Shown here: positions 16,559 to 25,300 of the stretch, in pieces
Numbering within the stretch: the stretch's first letter is position 1
Layout: every line of letters starts with the position of its first letter
From: Verrucomicrobiales bacterium
Lineage (GTDB): Bacteria; Verrucomicrobiota; Verrucomicrobiia; Limisphaerales; UBA11320
Assembly (NCBI GenBank): GCA_016793885.1
Contig: JAEUHE010000011.1
Location: forward strand, 1 to 34,506
Reading direction: 5' to 3'
Length of the DNA: 34,506 nt
Notes under the pieces: model-generated
The model's input: the letters and a program-made list of their open reading frames with translations, nothing else
Database searches by the model: none
Told to the model about the DNA's origin: nothing
Made by a program: the position numbers and the translations under genes

Positions 16559-17401
16559 TTATCCTTCGCATCTGAGGCGAGCTTGGCAACGGTAGAGCAG
16601 ACGAGGGGAGTCTCCATATCCGCCCATGCCGCGATGCATGACCTGCAGATTGTCCATCAGCACCAGATCGCCGGCCTTCCAGGCGTGTTCGTGAAGCCCT
16701 ACTCGTTGAACACAGCGTTCGACCAGAGGTTCCACGTTGCCCAGGCGCTCTCCGCTGGGACCCTCGATTCCGGTCAGCGAATCGGGGAGATAGAGCGCGA
16801 TCTCCTGGGTCCAAGGATGCGGAAGTGACACCGGGTGCCGCGCGTCCGGCGGCAATTCGTGCGGGGCAGCTTTCTTGAAGTCGCTGATTTCAGAGGCTCT
16901 CACCCAGATGTGGGCATCAGCGAGGCTGGCCTTCTCAGAATCGGAAAGCAATTGATAGGCGAGTCGCATGTCCAGGAAGCCGGTGTTTCCCCCCGTGGCC
17001 GGGACTCGAACACAATTCAAAAAGTTCACGATGAAGTTCTGGCCTGGCCTCCAGAAGTCACCGTCGTGATGCCAGTATTCAGCGAAGCGAACCGACGGGA
17101 TGATGCTGCCGTCTGGACGCACGTTCCCGACCCGCGTGATGCTGGGGAAGCCTGGCTCCTGATTCGAGAGTGCCAATCCGGGTGGGAGCAAGATCACCTC
17201 ACCCCAACGTCCCGCGAATCCCTGAAGCTGCGGCGGGCTTAGCGGTTGTTTGACGAGGCATACGACACCGTGTTTGGCCAGAACCTGGCGGAGCAGTTGA
17301 AGGCTCTGGTCGGAGGCTTCTGCCACGCTGCCGTCGAGTTGAAGCCGGAGGCCTATCTGGCGTGGGAGTGCTAGCGCCGCTGGCAGTGATAGAGCGTTCA
17401 T
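16559..17401 (-). CDS. TauD/TfdA-family Fe(II)/2-oxoglutarate dioxygenase
   Basis: This 280-residue non-haem iron oxygenase carries the iron-binding triad. HxD is in AEYWHHDGDFW (His111, Asp113), and the distal His256 is in LMDNLQVMHRG. Arg267 in SPRLLYR is the likely 2-oxoglutarate carboxylate ligand. Enzymes of this family hydroxylate or desaturate small molecules and, in NRPS loci, often free or carrier-bound amino acids. The ATG at 17401 (MNALSLPAAL) overlaps the stop of the A-T-TE gene by 4 nt (ATGA), fixing the start and implying translational coupling. The frame stays open ~47 codons upstream, but that overlaps the previous gene. Its substrate is probably the amino acid or peptide made by this cluster; that is inference. 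Confidence 0.92.
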   Translation of the reverse strand: MNALSLPAALALPRQIGLRLQLDGSVAEASDQSLQLLRQVLAKHGVVCLVKQPLSPPQLQGFAGRWGEVILLPPGLALSNQEPGFPSITRVGNVRPDGSIIPSVRFAEYWHHDGDFWRPGQNFIVNFLNCVRVPATGGNTGFLDMRLAYQLLSDSEKASLADAHIWVRASEISDFKKAAPHELPPDARHPVSLPHPWTQEIALYLPDSLTGIEGPSGERLGNVEPLVERCVQRVGLHEHAWKAGDLVLMDNLQVMHRGMGGYGDSPRLLYRCQARLRCEG

Positions 17402-20073
17402 GGGGTGGGGTGCGGATGCTGGGTGTCGATTCGGGACCGGAAGGCGGCCATCCATCGAGCGCTGACCGGTTGCGTGAACCAGCCATCCTCGTCCGTGCCA
17501 ATGGTCTGAACGCATCCCGAGGACGGGAGTAGCTCGGTCCACAGGCTGCGATCCTTTTGGCTGGCCTCCAGGATCGCCAGGACCTCGCCCTGGTAGGGTT
17601 GCGGGGCGTAGTGCTTCGCCAGCCGCTTAGCGGCATACCAGACGGCCGGCCAGCGGTTCTTGGGGAGCAACAGGATCGAGATGGAGTTGCTCTTTTTTCC
17701 GTAGAGATGGACGCGGTAATAGCTCAGCCATTGCCAGACCCCTCTCGTCTGGGACTGGATGGCCTGCAGCGCCCCGGTAAGGAATCCGGTTGAGCGGGCG
17801 GCTTGGCGTTCGGTGCCGGGCCGTTGGGTGGCCCGGGAATCCGGCGAGGGCTGGCGACGCTGGGAAGCGATGGCGTTCGGCTCGGAAGGATTGAGCAGGA
17901 AGAGCAGCTCTACTGTCTCTCCGGCGCGCCGCAACTGGTGCGCCATCTCCAGGGCGAGCAGCGCTCCAAAGGAGAACCCGGCCAGCCGGTAAGGGCCCGC
18001 GGGCTGAATCGTTCGGAGAATTCCGATCTCGATCTGTGCCAGTTCCTCCATGGAACTCGCCTCCACGAACCCCTTTCCTTGCGCCCATAGCGAAACAGAA
18101 TAAAGTGGGCAATCCGCCGTCCACATGCCCTGGCGCGCCATTCTCAAATCCACGCCGCAAAAGAACACGGGGGTTCCTCGGCCTTGAGGCGAAAGGGGAA
18201 ACACGAAGGCCTCGTTGCCATGGTCGCGGAGCTGGGCGCGTGCGCGGTCGATGTGTGCCGCCAGCTTTCGTACTGTAGGCGATTCGAAAACGGTGCGAAC
18301 CGAGAGATGTAGATCGAACCTGGACTCGGCCTCCAGCAGCATGGTGACCGCCGATAGCGAGTCGCCTCCGATGGTGAAGAAGTGATGATCCCGGCTGATA
18401 GGTCTTACATTCAGCGTCTTTTCCCAGATGCGGATCAATTCCTTCTCGGTTGGAGTTGTCTGCTCTTGAGGGGCGGTGGTCAGCTCCTCTCCGGGCGCTT
18501 CGGCGACCCGGGCGCGGATGGCTTTGCGGTCGATCTTGCCATTGGGCGAAATGGGCAGGATATCGCAAAACACGAACCGAGAGGGGATCACAGCGGGTGT
18601 GAGTAGATCCTGTAGATGGCGATGCAGGGATTCCGGATCGAGTTGGTGATTCGGGCGTCCGACGATCGCTGCCACGATCGATCTTGAGCCCGAGGCGGTG
18701 GTGAACCAGGTTGCTGCTGCGCTGGCTACCTGCGGGTGCTTGAGGATCGCGGACTCGACTTCCATTGGTTCGATGCGGACACCCCGCACCTTGATCTGGT
18801 CGTCGTTGCGGCCAAAGTAGTGCAGTGTGCCCTCGGCATCCTGAGCGACTATGTCCCCCGTGCGATAGAACCGTTCAGCAGTGTCGCCGATGCTGATAAA
18901 CCGTTCCCGCGTGAGCGATTCGCTTTTGCAATACCCGCGGGCCAGCGCCTCCCCACCGATCCACAATTCACCTTCGGCTCCGGGTGGCACGACTGCCAGC
19001 TGGTCGTCGAGGATGCGTATCGTCACATTTGGCAGGGGGCGGCCGATGGGGGCGGAAACCTTGGATCGTGAGGGAGCCTCATTCGGGCCTGTCTGGAGTT
19101 TGTGTCCGGTGGCCCAAACCGTCGTTTCCGTTGGGCCGTACAGATTCCAGACCGAGTCTCCGACCTCGGCGAGGCGTCGGGCCAGATCCGGCGAGATGGC
19201 TTCACCGGTGGATATTGCGACCCGGAGACGGGGAAAGTTGGGTACCTCCGCCAGAAGGATTGACCAGACGGAAGGTCCGGTTTGGAAGACCGTGATCTGG
19301 TTGTCCACCAGGGCGGCCGCAAGCTGCCGGGGTTGCATGACCAGCTCCGTCTCACCGAGCACGACCGTTCCGCCGCTTAGCAGCGGGAGGAACAACTCTG
19401 CCACCGAGATGTCGAATCCGATTTTCGACAGGGCGAAGTAGCGATCTGATTCCGTAAAGGCGATCAGATCGCGTGCCGCCATCAGCAGGTTGATCACGCT
19501 TCGATGTTCCACTTCGACCCCCTTCGGCAGCCCAGTGCTGCCGGAGGTAAACAGGATGTAGGCCAGGCGGCGTCCTCCGGGTGCCTGGGTGTTTTGCTGG
19601 CCTGATCGCGTATCGTCCGCGGGCTCATGGGCGCCTTGTACTGATGTGGCGCCGCAGTCCTCGATGGCAAGAAACTCAACGTCGGGAGCGGAGAACTTCA
19701 GGTGCTCGCGGAACGTGGCTATGCGTTCTCGGCGTCCGATCACCATCGAGCAGCCGGTGACATTAATGATGTGGCGGATGCGGTCCGGCGGATCGTCCCT
19801 GTCCACCGGGACGTAGCAACCGCCCGCCGCAAGAATGCCGAGGAGTGTGGCGACTAGATCCGTGGTTCGATCGGTGAGCACCGCCACCGGCTGTTCAGCT
19901 CGAAGCTTGCGGCGGATGAGCTGGTTTGAGACGGCTTGGGCCCTGGAGGCGAGCGCCGCATAGGAGATGGAGCCGGAAGCATCCACGGCCGCGATGGCCT
20001 CGGGCCGACGCGCCACCTGGCGAGCGAAGAGATCGTGCACTCCCAGATCCAGGATGTTTTCTACGCCGTTCAT
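17398..20073 (-). CDS. NRPS loading enzyme, A-T with a degenerate thioesterase domain
   Basis: This 891-residue protein has no condensation domain, so it activates and holds one amino acid. Adenylation (about 10-525): LFTSGSTGLPKG, NLYGPTETT, YRTGDIVAQ, Lys513 in NGKIDRK. Carrier (about 540-610): FFTIGGDSLSAV, Ser572. A TE-like alpha/beta-hydrolase (about 630-890) has GFSFGA with Ser701. However, the usual Asp is Asn728 (LLFLLNPSEP), and the usual GDH is replaced by TDEDGWFTQ with no His nearby. The TE is therefore probably inactive. The hand-extracted code is D221 I222 A225 Q264 I287 T289 L311 V319 W320 K513. It matches none I remember exactly; the closest is the glycine-type DILQLGLIWK (6 of 10). 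The gene starts 6 nt after the P450 stop and overlaps the dioxygenase start. Confidence 0.94.
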   Translation of the reverse strand: MNGVENILDLGVHDLFARQVARRPEAIAAVDASGSISYAALASRAQAVSNQLIRRKLRAEQPVAVLTDRTTDLVATLLGILAAGGCYVPVDRDDPPDRIRHIINVTGCSMVIGRRERIATFREHLKFSAPDVEFLAIEDCGATSVQGAHEPADDTRSGQQNTQAPGGRRLAYILFTSGSTGLPKGVEVEHRSVINLLMAARDLIAFTESDRYFALSKIGFDISVAELFLPLLSGGTVVLGETELVMQPRQLAAALVDNQITVFQTGPSVWSILLAEVPNFPRLRVAISTGEAISPDLARRLAEVGDSVWNLYGPTETTVWATGHKLQTGPNEAPSRSKVSAPIGRPLPNVTIRILDDQLAVVPPGAEGELWIGGEALARGYCKSESLTRERFISIGDTAERFYRTGDIVAQDAEGTLHYFGRNDDQIKVRGVRIEPMEVESAILKHPQVASAAATWFTTASGSRSIVAAIVGRPNHQLDPESLHRHLQDLLTPAVIPSRFVFCDILPISPNGKIDRKAIRARVAEAPGEELTTAPQEQTTPTEKELIRIWEKTLNVRPISRDHHFFTIGGDSLSAVTMLLEAESRFDLHLSVRTVFESPTVRKLAAHIDRARAQLRDHGNEAFVFPLSPQGRGTPVFFCGVDLRMARQGMWTADCPLYSVSLWAQGKGFVEASSMEELAQIEIGILRTIQPAGPYRLAGFSFGALLALEMAHQLRRAGETVELLFLLNPSEPNAIASQRRQPSPDSRATQRPGTERQAARSTGFLTGALQAIQSQTRGVWQWLSYYRVHLYGKKSNSISILLLPKNRWPAVWYAAKRLAKHYAPQPYQGEVLAILEASQKDRSLWTELLPSSGCVQTIGTDEDGWFTQPVSARWMAAFRSRIDTQHPHPTP

Positions 20074-20079
20074 GATTGC

Positions 20080-21432
20080 CTAACGCTTCGTCAACTGCAC
20101 TGCGAACCGGGGAGCAGGTTCCCAATGATAGGCCCCGCGGACCGGAGGTCCGGGGGTAATGACACGGATACCATAATTCTGCGCCAGCTGGCGCAGAAAG
20201 ATGAGACCGAGCTTCAATACCAGTCCTCCCATTGGACACTGATGATGATCCACTCCGAACGGCGCGAATACATCGTTGCCGGGGGTTCCTTCCACAAAAC
20301 GATCCGGCTTGAATTGGTGCGGTTCTTCAAACGCGTCTGTCCCATGATGGGACTCCCAGAGACACAGCCGCACCGTCGCTCCCCGTGGAATCAGGAAACC
20401 GTCGAAGACTATATCACGCAGGGCGCGTCGCATCAAACGCTCACTTTGGTCCGTTCGAAGGGTTTCCATCACAAAAGACTCCGACAGCGTCAACTGTCCC
20501 TCAGGCGCGGCCGGTTCGGAAGCGATGCGATCGAGTAGCGTCGGCTGATCGCTCGCGTGGCGAGTGAGCCAGCGAAAGAAGTTCTTCATGTCGGAACGGC
20601 CCATCTCCACTTGATAGATCAGGTTCCCCAGCATCGAGTCATCGACCGAGCCATCCTCAGCCATTTTCGCGAGTAGCCCGCTTTTCGACAGTCCTCCCGA
20701 TCCGGCGCGAAGCTTGGCAGCTTCGCCCTGAAGATCTGCCAAGAAGGCTTGGAACGCCTTTTCCTGGCGGACTTGCGGATTCCAGACCAGTCCGTACGGA
20801 CCAAGGTTGTGCAAGTGCTCCTGAATTCGTCGATGTTCAACGGTGCCGGGCTTGGCTCCGAAGTAGACCCAGATCAGCATCGCTGTCGCGATGCCCGACA
20901 GGGAAGTGCTGAAGGCGTCCGGCGAGTTGCCGTGCTCTTCAGCACGGTCTAGATAGTCCTTCAACCCAGCCGCCGTGATCGACTCCAGCACCGCTGTAGT
21001 TTGCTCGGCTTCGTGGGGGCAGGAGGCCGAGGTGCGCTGAGCCCGGTAGGTCGCTTTCCGAATCTCGCGATGATCCTCTCCCTCCATTGCGCAGATAAAG
21101 CCTTTGGGGATGAGGTGCTCGAGTTCCATGGTTTGAACCCGCAGGTCCGCGCGATTGGCCTGGGTGAATCGTCGACACCGCTCCAGGCCCACGATGCAGA
21201 CGTTGAGTTCGCCCCAGGCGATGCCTTTGAAAATGGGCCCCAGCCGTTCCGCTCGCAACCGCAGCGCATCGCGGTTGGTCCGTTCCAGGACGTCGAGGAT
21301 AGCGTAGTCACCGGGGGGCAGCGGATGACGGGACAGAGTCTCACGCACGCGGGCGTACGCCTTAGGATACCTCCGAAGAAGGTCCTGCATCGTGTTCGTG
21401 GTCGAGGTGACCCAATTGGCAAGCCAAGGCAT
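20080..21432 (-). CDS. Cytochrome P450
   Basis: This 450-residue soluble P450 has the haem loop FAPFGVDHHQCPMGG with thiolate ligand Cys399 and the K-helix ExxR as ETLR (Glu323-Arg326). A PERF-like FKPDRF is at about residues 374-379. The I-helix stretch is YQVEMGRSDMKNF (about 273-285). The canonical [A/G]GxxT acid-alcohol pair is missing its Thr: Asp281 is followed by Met282. It is the first gene of the P450 / A-T-TE / dioxygenase operon. The parallel with P450s that beta-hydroxylate an amino acid bound to a stand-alone A-T protein suggests it acts on the aminoacyl carrier protein. That role and the redox partner are inferred; no ferredoxin gene is present. Confidence 0.92.
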   Translation of the reverse strand: MPWLANWVTSTTNTMQDLLRRYPKAYARVRETLSRHPLPPGDYAILDVLERTNRDALRLRAERLGPIFKGIAWGELNVCIVGLERCRRFTQANRADLRVQTMELEHLIPKGFICAMEGEDHREIRKATYRAQRTSASCPHEAEQTTAVLESITAAGLKDYLDRAEEHGNSPDAFSTSLSGIATAMLIWVYFGAKPGTVEHRRIQEHLHNLGPYGLVWNPQVRQEKAFQAFLADLQGEAAKLRAGSGGLSKSGLLAKMAEDGSVDDSMLGNLIYQVEMGRSDMKNFFRWLTRHASDQPTLLDRIASEPAAPEGQLTLSESFVMETLRTDQSERLMRRALRDIVFDGFLIPRGATVRLCLWESHHGTDAFEEPHQFKPDRFVEGTPGNDVFAPFGVDHHQCPMGGLVLKLGLIFLRQLAQNYGIRVITPGPPVRGAYHWEPAPRFAVQLTKR

Positions 21433-21521
21433 CTCTTAAGTTTAGTCGCTTGCTGAACGGAATGGAAGTTGGATTGAAGGAGCTTGGGCCCCCCGTGGCA
21501 TTAACAGAGCTGCGCCAGCCC

Positions 21522-21558
21522 AAAAAAAGACCGCACCCGGCGGGATGGCCGGGTGCGG
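21522..21558 (-). terminator. Intrinsic terminator of the PEP-CTERM gene
   Basis: Read on the minus strand, a perfect 10-bp stem (CCGCACCCGG / CCGGGTGCGG) with an 8-nt loop is followed by seven T residues. It starts 21 nt after the stop of the PEP-CTERM gene and insulates it from the P450 operon downstream. Confidence 0.9.
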
Positions 21559-21578
21559 TTTCGAAAGAGCAGAATGGA

Positions 21579-22232
21579 TTAAGCTTTGCGACGCTTCAGG
21601 GCGAGGCTGGCGAGGCCAGCGAGGCCGAGCAACGCGAACGTGCTGGGCTCAGGAACCACGACGCCGAGCAATTCGACTTCGGCGATCTGCATGCTGTTCG
21701 CAGCTTCAGCATTCTTGAGCGTCGGGAAGGTCAGGCGATAGGCTCCATATGCCGCGGTGTTGGCGAACGTGATCTCCTGGGAGAACGCGGTCGACAGATC
21801 GTTGGCGCCGCCAGCATTGCGCTCGGCGGGGAGGGCGAGATCACCGGAGGAGATGGTGGTCCACACGCCATCGAGGGAGGAAGAACCTTCGAGCAGGTAG
21901 CTGGCCGGATCGCGCTCCACGGCATCATTGGCCGTGAACAAGCGCAGGCCGGTCACGATGGTGCTTCCCGCCGACGGAGCCACAGCGAAGCCGGATCCGA
22001 TGTCGAGGAAGTTCAGGTACTTCTGGCCAACATTGTCGATGGCGTGCTCGACCACTTCGCCCGCGGGAGGAGCGCCGGCGTTGCCGTCAGTGTCGTTGGT
22101 GCCATTGACCAAGATGATGGTGTCTCCGGGCTTGGTTACATCCGCAGTCTGGGCCGAGGCGGAGGTGGTGATCAGGGAAAGGGCGGCGGCCGAAACAGAC
22201 ACGGCCAGCACCTTAGGAAGAAACGGCTGCAT
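21579..22232 (-). CDS. PEP-CTERM sorting-domain protein with a discoidin-like module
   Basis: This 217-residue exported protein has a Sec signal peptide (MQPFLPKVLAVSVSAAALSL, likely cut after ASA near residue 27). It ends with a complete PEP-CTERM tail: VVPEPSTFALLGLAGLASLA followed by LKRRKA. The PEP motif, transmembrane helix and basic end are the signal for exosortase processing and surface delivery. The middle region (DIGSGFAVAPSAG ... LRLFTANDAVERDPASYLLE ... LALPAERN) looks like a galactose-binding/discoidin-type beta-sandwich. The ATG at 22232 is chosen because it gives a standard signal peptide. The gene has its own promoter (22307-22336) and a strong terminator, so it is a single-gene unit. 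No exosortase gene is in the window. Confidence 0.9.
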   Translation of the reverse strand: MQPFLPKVLAVSVSAAALSLITTSASAQTADVTKPGDTIILVNGTNDTDGNAGAPPAGEVVEHAIDNVGQKYLNFLDIGSGFAVAPSAGSTIVTGLRLFTANDAVERDPASYLLEGSSSLDGVWTTISSGDLALPAERNAGGANDLSTAFSQEITFANTAAYGAYRLTFPTLKNAEAANSMQIAEVELLGVVVPEPSTFALLGLAGLASLALKRRKA

Positions 22233-22306
22233 AACGTATAGAGCTAACTTCTGAGTTATTACGACTAGCCATTCAGCTGGAAGGCTGAAAAACATGGCGA
22301 TCCAGC

Positions 22307-22336
22307 ATTAAACCCTGAAGCCGTAGAGGGTGTCAA
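22307..22336 (-). promoter_or_regulatory. Sigma-70-type promoter of the PEP-CTERM gene
   Basis: On the minus strand a perfect -35 TTGACA (22331-22336) is followed, after an 18-nt spacer, by TTTAAT (22307-22312; 5 of 6 match to TATAAT). This predicts a leader of about 65-70 nt before the ATG at 22232. The leader contains a small dyad (TTCAGC ... GCTGAA, 22272-22289). Confidence 0.65.
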
Positions 22337-22363
22337 TGATCATACTGATCCGACGGATCAATT

Positions 22364-25300
22364 TTACTCTCGACCGGGAGTGCCTCCAGCCTGGGCGGAG
22401 GGTTTCCAAGAGCCTGGCAGGGAGGGATCTGCGGACAGGGAGCGCAACTGAAGGGTGAAGCCGGTGCCGTCCGCTTCCGAAGGCCAGGGTGCCTCATCCT
22501 GGTAGTTCACGGACGCTGCCACGCTTCCGTCGGGCCGATAGAGGCGAAGGGCGTCCGCATCATTCCCGAGTCCAAATCGAAAATTTCCTACGCACGGGAC
22601 GTTGGCGGGCTGGAACATTCGGAACTTGAAGTCGTCTTCGCAGAGCACCAGGAACTCTCCGGCTGCGAGGGTTCGTTCCGGGAGGGGGAAGGCGTGAGCA
22701 TCTTCATCATCGCGAAAGATCCAGCCTCCCAGATCTACAGGCGCGCTTCCGCGGTTGTATAGCTCTATCCAGTCGCCCGATTCGGCGTCGGCACCCGGGT
22801 GGTATTGAATCTCGCTGATGATCAGATCGGAAGGAGTCGCCGAGGGAGTCGCGGCCGGAATCATTTGAGCGGTTACGGAGGTGGTGACATCGCGGGTGAC
22901 GCCTTGAGTGATTCGACGGGATGTGACCAGCCCGTTCGGTGTCATCCATCCGGCAAACTGGAATCCCGGCGCGGGTATGGGCAGCAGGGTTGAAGGGTAA
23001 TCCGCAAAATACACGCCGCTCCACGGTAGTCCCTCCAACCGGAGGCTATTAAGCTGGACGCTTCCCGAGGCGGGTGGCTCCGTTTTGATCTCCAACGTGC
23101 CCAGGCCTCCATTCAGCCGAAAGTGACTTTGACAGTCCTGGCGCAGTCGCGCGGGGCGATTGCGTCCGAACTCGGCCACTACCTGAAGATGGGTCTCCCA
23201 GGTTTCCGGAGTGAAGGCCGAGTATTCCTGCTGATGGGGCTTTCCGAAACCTCGCTTGACGAGTTCCGTCCAACTCCACCGCTGCAGGTGCGCCCCCATC
23301 TCCGGACGGATAACGGCCGCCATCGATTCCAAAGTCTGCACCACTCGATCCTCACGGAAGTTCGAGTTGAGCAAGTCGGCGCAGCGACGAATGAAGCGCT
23401 CCTTGAATCCGGGGTTGGTGAGCAGCGTTCGAAGCATGAGCGTGCGTCCGCCGGCGTTGGGCCATCCGTCGCTGGTTCCGGACCCGGCCGTGTAGAAACG
23501 GAACATGTTCGAGTAATCCGCATAGTCCCTGGCCATGGCAGGTTCATAGACCGAGGCTGGCCACAAGCCAAACCCGTAGTCCTGATCGTACACCAGCCAA
23601 CGGAACTTCCCGCCGGTCACCCGCGGGCGCCAGCATTTGATGTTTCCGATGTCGAAGTTTTGGAAATAGATGACCGCCAGGTGGTAGTCGATGAAGTTGT
23701 CGATGTCGAGATAGGTGTCCGCCACAAAGGCGTAATTGGTTCCGGTGGCGAGGTTCTTCGAAGCTAGGAACTGTCGGAGCTGGTTGTAGACGGTTCCGCT
23801 GCCCGCCCGGACGCTGCCATAGCCCTCGATTAGATCGACTTTTCCGGGAGCCAGATCATGATGCGAGATCACGTGGTGCTCGGTGATCTTCTCGCGCAGG
23901 TTGTAGATCCCCCAGTAGTCCCCGTTGATGTAGACGACCGACGGCCGGTACCCCTGGGTGTCGAGAGTGGTTCCGTCCAGCAGCTGCTGCATGAAGGCAT
24001 CCCGCAGCAGGGTGAAGGTCCCGTTCGCGAAATAGCTGCCGTAGCTGGTGGTGGGGCCGAACTGAGTGATGGGGGGACGCAGCGGGGTTTGGTGCGAGCT
24101 CTGATTGTCGTTTCCGGAGTTCCGCAATACGAACGATTCAAACTCATCCAAGGACTGGTCGGGAAAGATCTGGTGCTTGAACTTGCCGGACCCGTAAGCC
24201 CGCCGGGCGAACAGGGCGAGGGATTTTTGGGGATAACCCCGAGATCCCCATCCGCCGTACACCTTCATACCCGCCTGTTGGCGGAGTGCCACCTGTCCTC
24301 CAGGCTCGAAAAACTCGAGCGCCACCTCCACCTCCCGATCCTTCCAGGCATGGGATCCCGAGTAGGGATAGTTCTGAAGAACCTGATTCTGACTGCCGAG
24401 GACGCTAGGACCCATGCCATAGAGAAAACCATTCTTGAAGTCCAGGTTCGTCGGGGAAGTGGCCAGGGACACAATCGGCAGGGAATGGGCCACGCCGATG
24501 AGGTAGCTTCGGGAGGCTGGCGCGCTTTTCCTTCCCAGCGCGTCCACCGCCAGCACGCGCAGAACTGTGGATCGAGTCAGGCTGATGGGTTGAGCCAGGA
24601 CGGCCGACTGCAGTGTCGGGATGGAACCGTTGAGGGTGTAGTGGAGGACCTGGCCAGCCTCGGCCGGCTGCACCTCGACCGAGATCGTTGCCGGATAGAG
24701 TCCACCTTCTGGGAGGAAGCGAGGGGAGGGGAGGGCGGGCGGCAGAGACACGGTGGAGTTTGCCGTTCCTGGGGAGGCGTTGGCTTTGGAAAACAAAGCC
24801 AGATTGTCAGCCCCGTCGGGCATTCTGCCATAGGATTGATCCGGCGCGAGAACCGGCAGATCGAGACGATCCACCAGTCGGTTGGCGGGATCGCTCAGGA
24901 AGAGCGACTCCCCGGAAGCGCGGAGTTTGAAGTTGGCGTGCAATGGCTGGTCCTGGACTGAGACATTGAGGTCCGACGCATAGACCAGCGTGAAACCCTG
25001 AGGTTGAATCAGGTGTGATGGGAACCGCCACTTTCCGGGAAGGGACTCGTCGTCCGACAAGCCATAACCCGCGAGTTGGACCGCCTCATCATTGGGATTA
25101 TAAACCTCGATCCAATCATAGTAGGCCCCCTGACCGTCTGCCAACTTGCTCACATTGTCGCTCATCACTTCGTTGATCCAGAGTGGAGCGGAGGGGGCGT
25201 CGCCGGGGAACGCCCTCACTCGATAAAAGCGCGGCTGGAGCGGGGCGCGATCGGTGACTTGGAAGGAACCTTGTGCCAAGGGGGAGACCTCCGCTGTGGA

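Noticed and set aside
17402-17542. N-terminal extension of the dioxygenase
   Set aside because: It lies inside the coding sequence of the A-T-TE protein; the ATGA overlap gives a better start.
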